Source: Deltaproteobacteria bacterium
GTDB taxonomy: Bacteria; Myxococcota_A; Polyangia; Polyangiales; Polyangiaceae
Length of the DNA stretch: 64,000 bases
Assembly (NCBI GenBank): GCA_016218915.1
Contig: JACRCQ010000054.1
Coordinates: forward strand, 62,001-126,000
Direction: 5' to 3'
Part shown: positions 34,801 to 43,037 of the stretch, piece after piece
How the letters are laid out: each line of letters opens with the position of its first letter
How positions within the stretch are numbered: position 1 is the first letter of the stretch
The notes under the pieces: generated by a model
Database searches by the model: none
What the model was told of the DNA's origin: nothing
Seen by the model: only the letters and a program-made list of their open reading frames with translations
Program-made: the position numbers and the translations under genes

Positions 34801-37296
34801 GATCTTGAGCTTGCACGCACCTGCGGAGTTGCAGACCTTGAGGCCATTGCAGGTGTCCGGATCCTCAGCCGACACGACCGAGGTGCAGGTTCCGGGTGTC
34901 TGTGCGCAGGTCTGGCAATCCTGATCGCATGCGCTTCCGCAACAGAATCCATCCTTGCAGGTCAACCCGTTCACGCACACCCGGCAGTTCGCGGTCTTGC
35001 AGTCGACCATGGCCACGAGGCTGCAATTGGACGCCTGCGACTTTCGAGGCAGGCAAGTGCTCGAAGCGCTGCAGTAGAAGTTCGCAGCGCAATCGTTGTC
35101 GGTCGCACAGGAGGTTCCGCACGCTGGCCCACCTGAGCACAAGTAGGGTGAGCATGTGGGGCTACCGGTCGATCCGGCGGCGAGGTTCGTGCACGTTCCG
35201 GGAGTGACGTTGCACACGTCGCAGGGGCCATTGCACGCCGTGCCGCAGCAGATGCTGTCCTGGCACACGCCGGAGAGGCAGTCACCCGGCGCTGTGCAAG
35301 CTTGCCCGGTCTTGGTCACACAGCTGCTGGTGGCGTTGCAGATCTTGGTGCCCGAGCACCCGCTCGGATCTTCGGCGCTGACGATGGGCCAGCAGTCCCC
35401 GCGGTGATTCGAGATGTTGCAGGAGTTGCAGACAGGGCAGGATGCCTGCGCGCAGCAGACTCCGTCCACGCACGTTCCCACATCACAATCCGCGCTGACG
35501 GAGCACCCGCCGCCCATTGTGTAGTAGTGCCAGGTATCGTCCTTGTACCCGCCGCTCTCGACTCCGCCGACCATGACGACGCGGCGGAGCCCGGGATGGT
35601 AGGACATCGTGGCCCCTTCGCGCGCCGTGGGCGAGGTCCCGGACACGGAAGGATTGGTCCACTGCGTGCCGTCCCACTCCCACACGTCGTTGAAGGGCAC
35701 GCCCGACGCGTTGGCGCCGCCGGTCATCACGACGCGCTTGCTGACGGAGTCGTACGCCATCGTGTGATTGTTGCGCGCGGGCGGAACGTTCGTGTTGCAG
35801 GGCGCGGTCGTGCATTTCTGCGTCCAGCTGCTGCCGTTCCACTCCCATGTGTCGTTGAGCTGGGTGACGCCCCCGGCAACCCCGCCGAAGAGGACGACAA
35901 CCTGACGACCGGCAGCCGAATCGTACGCCATGGCATGAAGCGCACGTGCGGTCGGCATGCTCGTGTTGCAGGGTGGGATCGTGCAAACCTGCGTCCACGT
36001 CGTGCCGTTCCAGATCCACGTGTCGTTGGGCTTGCCGCTGCCGCTGAACGCGACGGTGACGCCGTGAGCCTGATCGAAGGCCATCGCGTGCGAGCTGCGT
36101 GCGCCGGCGGCGCAGGGCGTGGTGCTCGGACTGCACATCAAGGTCCACTTCGGCGGCGAACCCTTCCATTCCCAAGTATCAGCGTGCGTGACTCCTGCAC
36201 CCTGATACCCTCCGTAGAGCACGACCGCCTGACGGGTGGAGTCGTAGGCCAGAGCGTGCGAGCCGCGAATGGGTGGCAAGGTCAAGTTGCAGGGCCCTGA
36301 CGTGCACAGCTGCAGCCACGAGGTTCCGTCCCAGGACCACGTGTCGTTCTTCTTGCTCGCGGCATCTCCCCCGAAGATCATCACGTAGGCGCCTGGACCA
36401 TAGTAGGCGGAGCGCGTGATGCGCCCTCCCGCCAGGGCTGGCAGCGATGCCTTCTGCTCCCAGAACGCGGTCTCGAGCGCCGGGTCGAGCACGATCGGGA
36501 ATGTCAGATCCGAGACGTCGACGTGGATGGACAAGGTATCCCCAGCCAGCTCGACGTCCGCATCGATCTGCTTTCCTTTGGCATCGACGGCAAATGGACG
36601 CGGCATGCGAATCTGAGGGGAAGCCTCGGTCGCGCCAAACATGACTTCGTGCTCAGGCGTGAGCCATGCGCGAGGGATTCCTTCGGAGAAGCTCAGCTTC
36701 CAGGCGAACGTGGTGGGAGCGTCGGAGTCTCTCAGCACCAGGATCTCTTCGATGCGATTGCGCGCCGAGACGATGACCTTGTCGGTCGAGCGAAAGGGGT
36801 CGTGGAATGCTACGCGCCCGTCGTGCACCGAGGCGGCTACCGGCTTCGCGCCGATCGGAGTCAGCCGAATGCGCCTGGCCTCGTGCTGACCGTGTCCGAC
36901 CTCGAGCTCGCCGTCCGCAAGCATCGGCATCCGCGCTCCAAGACCGTCGAACGGCAGCGAGTCGCGCACCGTCCATCCTGCCGACACCAGCCAGTCGTCC
37001 TGCCGCGCCCAGCCCGTACCTGGGGGATTCACGGCGGCACGAAGCTCGGTGTGCCCGGAAGCAAAGAGCGCCAAGCGCCCGATGATCAGGTCGCCGGCGA
37101 GACGCACCTCGCGGTCGGTCTCACGCATCGGTGACTTGACGGAAGAGGCGTCCGCAGAATCGTCGCCGCTGGTCGACCCCGTCGGCGACTGGCCGGAGCA
37201 CCCAGTGAGCAGCGTGCAAAGCGCGGCTGCGCCGAGAGCGCCTCTCCATGGGTTGGCGATGGTGCGGACAAGGCGGCGCGCGCAGTGATTCGTCAT
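31810..37296 (-). CDS. giant Kelch and Cys-rich-repeat surface protein with MYXO-CTERM-like tail
   Basis: The 1828-residue protein is the largest in the window. It has a signal peptide with a possible lipobox (LLTGCSG), a 200-residue N-terminal beta domain, and six Kelch motifs (about 285-600, e.g. NDTWIWNGTTWTQV). About fourteen Cys-rich units of roughly 80 residues follow (about 600-1790), each with DGFCC, a C-x2-C pair and C-x-dC motifs. A C-terminal tail GCGCRTAG... then a hydrophobic helix and basic residues (ALMLRHRRR) matches the MYXO-CTERM sorting signal, which is processed for cell-surface display or secretion. The start ATG at 37296 has GGGGAG upstream. It probably acts as an adhesin or sensor; it is the first gene of the kinase/PEGA operon. 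Confidence 0.92.
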   Translation of the reverse strand: MTNHCARRLVRTIANPWRGALGAAALCTLLTGCSGQSPTGSTSGDDSADASSVKSPMRETDREVRLAGDLIIGRLALFASGHTELRAAVNPPGTGWARQDDWLVSAGWTVRDSLPFDGLGARMPMLADGELEVGHGQHEARRIRLTPIGAKPVAASVHDGRVAFHDPFRSTDKVIVSARNRIEEILVLRDSDAPTTFAWKLSFSEGIPRAWLTPEHEVMFGATEASPQIRMPRPFAVDAKGKQIDADVELAGDTLSIHVDVSDLTFPIVLDPALETAFWEQKASLPALAGGRITRSAYYGPGAYVMIFGGDAASKKNDTWSWDGTSWLQLCTSGPCNLTLPPIRGSHALAYDSTRQAVVLYGGYQGAGVTHADTWEWKGSPPKWTLMCSPSTTPCAAGARSSHAMAFDQAHGVTVAFSGSGKPNDTWIWNGTTWTQVCTIPPCNTSMPTARALHAMAYDSAAGRQVVVLFGGVAGGVTQLNDTWEWNGSSWTQKCTTAPCNTNVPPARNNHTMAYDSVSKRVVMTGGANASGVPFNDVWEWDGTQWTNPSVSGTSPTAREGATMSYHPGLRRVVMVGGVESGGYKDDTWHYYTMGGGCSVSADCDVGTCVDGVCCAQASCPVCNSCNISNHRGDCWPIVSAEDPSGCSGTKICNATSSCVTKTGQACTAPGDCLSGVCQDSICCGTACNGPCDVCNVTPGTCTNLAAGSTGSPTCSPYLCSGGPACGTSCATDNDCAANFYCSASSTCLPRKSQASNCSLVAMVDCKTANCRVCVNGLTCKDGFCCGSACDQDCQTCAQTPGTCTSVVSAEDPDTCNGLKVCNSAGACKLKIGQTCSNGSDCSTGFCVDGHCCNTTCAGGCDSCASGTCTPVAAGDPGANPSCSPYLCTGIASCPTQCTSDAQCISTYYCAWDGSCKLRKSQGTACNANAGQDCLQTNCHVCAGTSTCSDGFCCNTPCAGSCDVCAQSLGATANGTCTTAPAGYSGSLTCSPLLCDGTSTGCPSECQSDANCASTHYCDKNKACVPRKVQASICSLAAGVDCHLAGCRVCQSNNCVDGYCCDGPCNASCQTCAATGGTCTSVKNADDGDTCTTQNTCDGTGTCKLKQGQACTNPNGSECATGFCSDGFCCNAACALGCDYCAASKGASANGTCTTAPAGDPGANPSCGANVCSGTSPNCPGGCNSDNDCASGSYCSSTGQCLPRKTTGTACNAAAGMDCLQTNCRVCQTTYCRDGFCCDGACDESCNVCSQALGASANGTCSNAPAGYPGNPLCGTYVCTGGVNCPSSCAGDADCASTHYCGANGTCQQRKAQAASCNPTPGQDCLVLGCRVCQSGNCSDGFCCNTACDQQCDVCSLALGAVADGTCTTAAAGYVGNPSCGAGVCSGTSPACPGGCSSDGECAAAAWCDSASSACKPDLDDGQACDRNAMCQKGYCADGFCCNEPCNDSCKACKGSETVSGSNGVCSFVKDGNDPRDVCATDDPMYCKKNGFCDGAGQCKLYAPGTKCEGASSCVGNVAKGNICDGLGNCNQNPNGIPCGTYKCINGGCLSQCTTNSDCSDGNYCSGTTCKPKLAQKEPCKAATDCLSDFCVDGVCCNEVCGNQCEACNVEGFVGTCTAVKKGPPPQGKEACKAVGTPCEGACDGINRSACAYPTVPCGTSCANGVQTNKTCDGNGTCKESGTKPCTPYLCDGDKQCLASCTTEKDCVAGDVCMNKQCGAPGATCETSNDHTLRTGDGTLTDCSPYKCIGNACKPSCTSVDDCVSPNVCTPDTGKCEPSSAATEGAGDEGGCGCRTAGEGRTGTGVGALLALAALMLRHRRRQHRSGA

Positions 37297-37574
37297 GGCC
37301 TGCTCCCCTCGAAGACGGCGGACAATTGCCCCTCGAACGATCTCGATTCGTACCAGAGAACGGGGAGTCGAGACAACACGAATCGTGTATTTATCCAGAT
37401 TCTACGTGTCACGCATTCAAACTTGACATCCGACTAGCAGCGGATCGATCTTCGTGACCCGGCACGTTTCGGGGGATTCCAAGGCATCACGCTCCGAGCG
37501 CGTGCGAATCGACGGGTCGCGAGCGAGGGGGGTCCTCGCGTCTGCAATGGGCGACCCGAAAACAGGAGGCAGCT
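37297..37574. promoter_or_regulatory. divergent promoter region with palindrome CACGAATCGTG
   Basis: This 278-bp gap between the giant surface protein and the protease gene holds the most AT-rich DNA nearby (about 37380-37435). The 11-bp palindrome CACGAATCGTG lies at 37377-37387, and a related half-site CGATTCGT lies at about 37344-37351. A TTGACA (37423-37428) faces the protease gene, but I see no convincing -10 box at 17 bp. The rest shows nothing gene-like. Confidence 0.4.
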
Positions 37575-39836
37575 GTGGCGCGAAAAAAGCGAACCGTTCA
37601 ACCGATTCCCGATCCCAATCCCAAACCCCTGCTGATCCGGGTCTTCCCGCCGACGCTCGCCAGCACCGGCACCGCGCTCAACCTGGTGCCGGATCGAGTG
37701 CTGCTCGAGTTCAACGATTCGCCCACGAGCAAGCAGGTCGATCAGGTTCTGCAGCTTGCCAACCTCAAGCTCGAAGCAGACGGCGCGCAAGGCGCGGCTC
37801 CGGGCTACGTGGTCAACCATACGTCGCGCTACCGTTGGGCGCGCACCAAGGACGGCTCGCCGGTGGTGCGAATGAAGCTCCAGGCGATCGAGGCATCCAA
37901 GGCAAACGCGCTGCAGGGCCATGAGCCGGTCTACCAGCGCAGCGACGTCGCGGGACCCAAGGGGATCGTGGCCGCGTTGTCCGGTGGCTTCGCGCTTCGC
38001 CGCCAATCATCTACCCCGCCGCTCAATCTGTACGTGACCGGCCCAGCGTTGAAGGAGGCCGGATTGCGGCGCGTGGCGCGCCGGTCCGACTGCATGGCGC
38101 CGTTCTCCTACCATGCTTCCATCGATCCGAAGGCGCGCCCCGCCTGGGCCATTGCCGCGGAGCTGTTTCGAAAGTCGCCCAAGCTCAAGCAGGACATCCT
38201 GCTCGAGCTGATGCCGCTCGTCTCACCGCTCGCGAGCACCCCCGTGTACCCCGTGGATTCGTTCTTCGGAACGGGCAACGATACCGAGGAGGCGGCCAAG
38301 CAGTGGAATCTGAAGCGCATCGGCGCTCCCTACGCCTGGGGCAAGACCAAAGGAGCGGGCGGGGTCACGGTGTACCTGTACGACCAGGGCGCCAATGTGA
38401 CGCTCGTTGACATGGGGTCGTCCGGTGCCACGAGGGATCAGTTCGAGATGACGAGCGGCTCGTCCATGAAGACGACCACGAGTGATCACGGCGCAGCGAT
38501 GGCCAGCATCATGGTAGCGAAGCACGACGACGCTGGGACGAGCATGGCAGGGCTGGCGCCAGACTGCGGCTTCGTGTCCTTGTACAAGAGCGGCGGGGTC
38601 GTGGACACGGCAGGCATCATCGAGGCCATTGGCTGGGCAGGAGGTGCCTCGGGCCACAACGTGCTCTGCCTTCCGGTGGAAGCCAGCGTGCTGAACGACA
38701 CGACCGTCAAGGCCCAGATCGCTGCCTACCCCAATCTGCTCATCTGCGTTGCATCCGGCAACGGAACGGATACCGACCAGGCGATCGGCTACCTGTCGAC
38801 CGTGGGAGAGACGGTTCCCTCGAACCTGGTCATCTGCGGTGCGACGGACCATGGCCTTGGGGGGCAGAACGATGCGTGGCTGGACTACGTGAGCTCGAGT
38901 CTGCTGTGCTCCCGGCACGGCCCTGAGCTGTCGGTGGTTGCCCCGGGCGTGGACATCATCGCCCTCAATGCCGCCGGGACCTACGCAACCACGCTGCGCG
39001 GAACGTCCTACGCTGCGGCGCAGGTCGCGGGGCTCGCTGCGTTGATATGGAGTGCCTATCCTACGCTCACGGCAGCGCAGGTGCGAAGGCGCCTGGAGCA
39101 GACCGCTGCCAAGTCGCATTCTACGCAGTACAAGACGCAGGCCAACGGCCTGTGGAACGAGTACATGGGATACGGTCGTATCGATGCATCCGCCGTGCTC
39201 GTGACCGAAGCGGATGTCGATGCAGGGGACACCGAGCGCGGCGACGTCTTCGTGCGCGACGCACCGGACGACGTCGGTGATCCGTACGTCGGCACATTCT
39301 GGTTCAACGGCGACATCGTGGTGAGCACGAACGCTACAGCATTGTCCACCGGGACGTTCGACGCGGGTTCCACAGAGGACGGGGCGTTCACCTCCAAGGT
39401 GGCGGACCTGACCTCGACCCGGATCACCAAGGGCGCGGACAACTACGTGTTCGTGCGCGTGGTGAACCGCGGCCCTGCAGCAGCTCGCGGAATCCGCGTG
39501 ACCGCGATGATGGCAGCCTGCGCCACGGGTTTCACCTATCCGGAGGATTGGGACGACGAGACCGCGCCTCCGGCCAATACCCATGTACGGGCCAAGCCGG
39601 AGACGGACGACAAGTCCTACTTGTACGGGCCTCTCGCCAACGGGAGGGTGTTCATCGCCCGGCTCAAGATCGACTCCACCGCGGACTTCTCAGCGTTCTC
39701 GGGCAACCATGCCTGCGCCCTGGCGCGCGTGGTCGCGTGCAACGACGTCGAGTTCACCCGCATTCCGCTTCCAGCGACTGGGGACATCCGGCCGCAGAAG
39801 AACAATGTCATGCAGCGCAACATGAGTCTCGTGTGA
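37575..39836 (+). CDS. subtilisin-like (S8 family) serine protease without signal peptide
   Basis: The 753-residue protein (GTG start, AGGAGG site) has a catalytic triad in subtilisin order: Asp in VTVYLYDQGANV (about 270), His in TSDHGAAMASIM (about 305) and Ser in LRGTSYAAAQVAGLAALI (about 478), with oxyanion Asn in VASGNGTD (about 395). The first 230 residues look like a prodomain with no signal peptide or membrane segment, and a beta-sandwich-like domain follows the protease (about 570-750). Absence of a signal suggests intracellular action or export by another route. The next gene is 34 bp downstream and encodes a possible partner or substrate. Confidence 0.92.
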   Translation: MARKKRTVQPIPDPNPKPLLIRVFPPTLASTGTALNLVPDRVLLEFNDSPTSKQVDQVLQLANLKLEADGAQGAAPGYVVNHTSRYRWARTKDGSPVVRMKLQAIEASKANALQGHEPVYQRSDVAGPKGIVAALSGGFALRRQSSTPPLNLYVTGPALKEAGLRRVARRSDCMAPFSYHASIDPKARPAWAIAAELFRKSPKLKQDILLELMPLVSPLASTPVYPVDSFFGTGNDTEEAAKQWNLKRIGAPYAWGKTKGAGGVTVYLYDQGANVTLVDMGSSGATRDQFEMTSGSSMKTTTSDHGAAMASIMVAKHDDAGTSMAGLAPDCGFVSLYKSGGVVDTAGIIEAIGWAGGASGHNVLCLPVEASVLNDTTVKAQIAAYPNLLICVASGNGTDTDQAIGYLSTVGETVPSNLVICGATDHGLGGQNDAWLDYVSSSLLCSRHGPELSVVAPGVDIIALNAAGTYATTLRGTSYAAAQVAGLAALIWSAYPTLTAAQVRRRLEQTAAKSHSTQYKTQANGLWNEYMGYGRIDASAVLVTEADVDAGDTERGDVFVRDAPDDVGDPYVGTFWFNGDIVVSTNATALSTGTFDAGSTEDGAFTSKVADLTSTRITKGADNYVFVRVVNRGPAAARGIRVTAMMAACATGFTYPEDWDDETAPPANTHVRAKPETDDKSYLYGPLANGRVFIARLKIDSTADFSAFSGNHACALARVVACNDVEFTRIPLPATGDIRPQKNNVMQRNMSLV

Positions 39837-39870
39837 CCCGAACGCGTCCAGGAACCGGGAGCAATCCAAG

Positions 39871-40413
39871 ATGAAAACCTTCTCGTTCATTGCAGGAAAC
39901 AAGGCAGACGCGTCGCAGGGCATGAAGCTGCACGTCAATCGCAGCCTAGTACCCAATCACATGCACGTGGGCGTTTGGCTCGACGACGATGGAAAGGCAT
40001 TCCCGCACATCGTGAGACCAGCCACAGAGCGTCTGGCGCGGGCAGGGACAGCTGCCGCCGATTTCGTTCTCCTCAATCGCGCCCAGGTGGCCACCACGCT
40101 CCGAGGCGTGGAAGGCGTGCTGACCATCGAGCCAGGGACGCGGTTCGATGCGGGCCGCGGTGGCGAGCTCGGGGAGATCAAGGCGTTCGGCGCCGAGATC
40201 CAGACCAAGCTCGGCCGAAGATTCGCCCTCATCCAGACCCCGAAAGCCGTGCTCACGATCGACAAGCAACCTCATGACTTCCACGTCTTCACCATCGAGG
40301 GGAAGAAGCCGGCCGGTGCCAAGCCCGGCCAGCAGTATCGCGTCGACATCGCCCAGGAGAACTCCAAGGGCGTCGTGGTCGGCGGCCTGACCGTCATCTT
40401 CACCTTCGACTGA
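39871..40413 (+). CDS. hypothetical protein, probable partner of the subtilisin-like protease
   Basis: The 180-residue protein has no signal peptide. It shows short strand/helix patterns (HMHVGVWLDDDGKAFPHIV, KLGRRFALIQTPKAVLTI) and ends in a beta stretch (VVVGGLTVIFTFD). No family is recognised. It follows the protease by 34 bp and is the middle gene of a protease / small protein / sigma-54 activator trio. It may be an inhibitor, substrate or specificity factor of the protease; this is guilt by association only. Confidence 0.6.
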   Translation: MKTFSFIAGNKADASQGMKLHVNRSLVPNHMHVGVWLDDDGKAFPHIVRPATERLARAGTAAADFVLLNRAQVATTLRGVEGVLTIEPGTRFDAGRGGELGEIKAFGAEIQTKLGRRFALIQTPKAVLTIDKQPHDFHVFTIEGKKPAGAKPGQQYRVDIAQENSKGVVVGGLTVIFTFD

Positions 40414-40431
40414 CGCGGGCCGCTGCTCGCC
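40412..40431. repeat. 20-bp perfect repeat, copy 1
   Basis: This 20-bp GC-rich sequence, overlapping the stop codon of 39871-40413, recurs exactly at 44279-44298 in the same orientation. Flanking bases differ. It may be chance or part of a dispersed repeat. Confidence 0.6.
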
Positions 40432-40475
40432 CTTCCCGTAGACAATCCCTGACGGCCCCGACGGTCGCATCGCTC

Positions 40476-42005
40476 ATGGACATCCATACGCTGCGCCGCT
40501 GCGGCCCACGCGCACGAGCGGACTGTGGCGCACTGCCTCGCTGCGACACAATGCCCCGCGGGTGGAGCAGCGCAGCGCTGGATCGAACGCAGGGCCAATG
40601 CTGCGACGGCTCGGTGGAGATGCTCTTTCCTGACTCGCGCATGGGGCTGACGAATCCGCTCGGGTCGGATGAGCCGGTCACCATCCCGCCAGGTGATTCG
40701 TCGTTTCGTGTCACTGCAGAGCACCTGGGGCCTGAAAGCATGCTCGTCGTGGCGTCGCGCCGCCCGCTGCGATCGCTCGACTCGGCGATTCCACCGGCGT
40801 GCGCCGGGTCGCGAGACGAGCCTTCAACCATTCCGAGTAGACGTGGAGCGCCAAGCGGGCTTGCGGCTCGCGGGCAGGAATTCGTTCGCCGGCACTTGCG
40901 GGTCGGCGCGGCGGGGCTACGTGTCTGGCGGGGGGTTCTCGCCAATCGGATGGAGCTGGAACGCGACAGTGGGCTGCGAGGAGGAGTCGCAAGCGACGCG
41001 GACGAGGCGAGCGTTGAGCCCGCGCCTCGCGACAGCTTCCCGTCCGTCCTGAGCCGCAATGGCCTCGTGGGCCAGAGCGAGGCAATGCGGAGCCTGGGCG
41101 AGCTTCTGACCAAGGTCGCAGCCACGAACACGACCGTGCTCATCCTTGGAGAAAGCGGCACCGGCAAGGAGCTGATTGCCCGCCTGCTCCATTCGCAGAG
41201 CCATCGCGCCGCACAGCCGTTCGTAGCGGTCAACTGCGCGGCGGTGCCAGCCAGCTTGCTCGAGAGCGAGCTGTTCGGGCACGTGCGCGGTGCGTTCACC
41301 CACGCGGTCGGCGACAAGAAGGGGCTCTTCGAGCAGGCCTCGGGGGGAACGCTGTTCCTCGACGAGGTGGCGGACATTCCGCTCGAGATGCAGGCGACGC
41401 TCCTGCGCGCGCTCCAGGAGAGACGGATTCGGCCCGTGGGCTCGTCGACCGAGCGCGAGGTGGACATTCGGCTGGTGGCAGCGACCAATCGATCGCTCGA
41501 AGACCAGGTCCGCGCAGGGCGATTCAGAGAGGATCTGTACTACCGCGTAAACGTAGTGACTGTGGAAGTAGCGCCGCTGCGAGAGCGGGGCGACGACGTC
41601 CTGCTCCTTGCGCGGCACTTCATGAATGATGCGGCCCGCCAGCTGCAGCGCGGGGCGCTCGGGCTCACGCCTGAAGCTGCCGCCGCCCTGCGCGCACACG
41701 ATTGGCCCGGGAACGTCAGGGAGCTGCAGAACTGCATCGAGCGCGCGGTGACGCTGGCTGACGGCGACCTGATCGGGGTCCAGGATCTCTCGCCTGCGGT
41801 TCGCGCCTCGCACGAGACGCGTGCCCCCCTTCCGCCTGTTGCAAGCAGGGATTCGCTACCAACGCTTCAGGTCTTGGAGCACAGGTACATTCGTCACGTG
41901 CTGAGCCGTGTCAGCGGGAACAAGACGCGCGCAGCGGAGCTGCTCGGCATCGACCGTCGAACGCTCCACCGCAAGCTGACGCGGTTGCGAAGGGCCGAGC
42001 ACTGA
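40476..42005 (+). CDS. sigma-54-dependent transcriptional activator with GAFTHA variant
   Basis: The 509-residue protein has an AAA+ sigma-54 interaction domain from about 195 to 420 (Walker A GESGTGKE at about 227, Walker B GGTLFLDEVADIP) and a C-terminal Fis-type helix-turn-helix (about 465-505, NKTRAAELLGIDRRTLHRKL). The sigma-54-contacting loop reads GAFTHA (about 272) instead of the canonical GAFTGA. There is no receiver-domain motif at the N-terminus. Residues about 48-100 (LFPDSRMGLTNP, VTIPPGDSSF, MLVVASRRPL) instead resemble a DUF4384-like beta domain; this is a weak resemblance. It follows the protease and its partner and may regulate them. The start ATG 40476 lacks a clear ribosome binding site. 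Confidence 0.85.
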   Translation: MDIHTLRRCGPRARADCGALPRCDTMPRGWSSAALDRTQGQCCDGSVEMLFPDSRMGLTNPLGSDEPVTIPPGDSSFRVTAEHLGPESMLVVASRRPLRSLDSAIPPACAGSRDEPSTIPSRRGAPSGLAARGQEFVRRHLRVGAAGLRVWRGVLANRMELERDSGLRGGVASDADEASVEPAPRDSFPSVLSRNGLVGQSEAMRSLGELLTKVAATNTTVLILGESGTGKELIARLLHSQSHRAAQPFVAVNCAAVPASLLESELFGHVRGAFTHAVGDKKGLFEQASGGTLFLDEVADIPLEMQATLLRALQERRIRPVGSSTEREVDIRLVAATNRSLEDQVRAGRFREDLYYRVNVVTVEVAPLRERGDDVLLLARHFMNDAARQLQRGALGLTPEAAAALRAHDWPGNVRELQNCIERAVTLADGDLIGVQDLSPAVRASHETRAPLPPVASRDSLPTLQVLEHRYIRHVLSRVSGNKTRAAELLGIDRRTLHRKLTRLRRAEH

Positions 42006-42016
42006 GTGCGCGGAGC

Positions 42017-42874
42017 TCAGGACACGCCCGGCAGCTTCATCCCGGGGCTTGGCTCGATCTTGCGGTCGTCGAGCGGTACCGCGAAGACCTTGTCCTCGAG
42101 CTTCCTGGGCTCGATCCGGCTGACCTGCGCGCTGGCGATCTCTTCGCCCTTCCGGTTGCGATGGATCAGGCGAAGCGGGAATGCGCGATTGCGGGTCAGG
42201 GCTGTGGCCCAATCCGGCTCCACCTTTCCCTTTGCTGCGTGTTCGAGCAGCATGAAGTAAGGGATTCCGCTGGCCACGCAGGCGTCGATCGTCTCCTGTC
42301 TCTTGGTGTCTGTCAGCATCCATTCCTCGCAGGCATGCCCCGCAACCGTGTCGATCTTCCCTGTTCGAGCGACCTGGATGCTGGTCTCAGCGTTGGCGGA
42401 GGGCTTGGCGCTCATCTCGACGTACGGCTTCTTGTCCATGCCGAGTGCCACGACGCGGTCCTGCGTCAGGTCGACCACTGCCCTGCTCGGCGTCGTTTGC
42501 GGCGCAGGGGCCTGATCGTATCGCAGCTGATCGCCCTTGATGAGGTACGTGAACGTGCGAGTGCCCTTGCCCTTTGCGGGGTGGTAGTCGAGCTTGATCT
42601 CGCCCTCAAAGGGCGCCGGGCTCGATGCGCCTGACCGGTCGGTCACATCCTTGGCTATCGGAGCCGCAGGGCTCGGCTTGGTGGCCTGCTCTGCAGCCTT
42701 CGACGCGGGATCGCCGCTGGCCTGCGAAGTGGGCTGCGCAATCTCCTGCGGGGTCTGCTGCTTCGTGGTCTCGGTGCCCATGCCGGGCTCCGAAGACGGC
42801 TCCTGCTTTTGGCACGCAACGGCTGCGAGCGATGCTCCCGCTGCAACCGCGATGATTCCGAATCTGATGTTCAT
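42017..42874 (-). CDS. DUF4412-like lipoprotein
   Basis: The 285-residue product has a lipoprotein signal (GASLAAVACQK, Cys at about 19) and a Thr/Ala/Lys-rich linker. The C-terminal domain is like DUF4412: FEGEIKLDYHPAK near the start, then IKGDQLRYDQAP, VVALGMDKKPYVEM, TVAGHACEEWML with a conserved Cys, and a final strand FAVPLDDRKI. Members are of unknown function, usually in the periplasm or outer membrane. ATG 42874 has GGAGCGG upstream; frames reaching 43087 read through non-coding upstream sequence. It stands convergent with the sigma-54 activator (11-bp gap). Confidence 0.75.
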   Translation of the reverse strand: MNIRFGIIAVAAGASLAAVACQKQEPSSEPGMGTETTKQQTPQEIAQPTSQASGDPASKAAEQATKPSPAAPIAKDVTDRSGASSPAPFEGEIKLDYHPAKGKGTRTFTYLIKGDQLRYDQAPAPQTTPSRAVVDLTQDRVVALGMDKKPYVEMSAKPSANAETSIQVARTGKIDTVAGHACEEWMLTDTKRQETIDACVASGIPYFMLLEHAAKGKVEPDWATALTRNRAFPLRLIHRNRKGEEIASAQVSRIEPRKLEDKVFAVPLDDRKIEPSPGMKLPGVS

Positions 42875-43037
42875 GATCCGCTCCTTTCGGGGGCGGCGCG
42901 CAGCCGCCCTCGTTCTACCCTCGAGTCGACGACGTAACCGGGATAGGCCCCTTTGCATTCCCCTGCGTCCTGAGGCATCTTGCGCACCCATCCCCAAATC
43001 CTGTATGGATTCGACGCTCCACGGCGATCGTACGTCG

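Noticed and set aside
38223..39584. 453-residue leftward open frame opposite the subtilisin-like protease
   Set aside because: Antisense to a complete catalytic triad; composition is His/Arg-rich and without motif.
40476..41000. receiver domain at the N-terminus of the sigma-54 activator
   Set aside because: No acidic pair, phospho-acceptor Asp or Lys motif could be found in any frame of this region; a frameshifted receiver is not supported.
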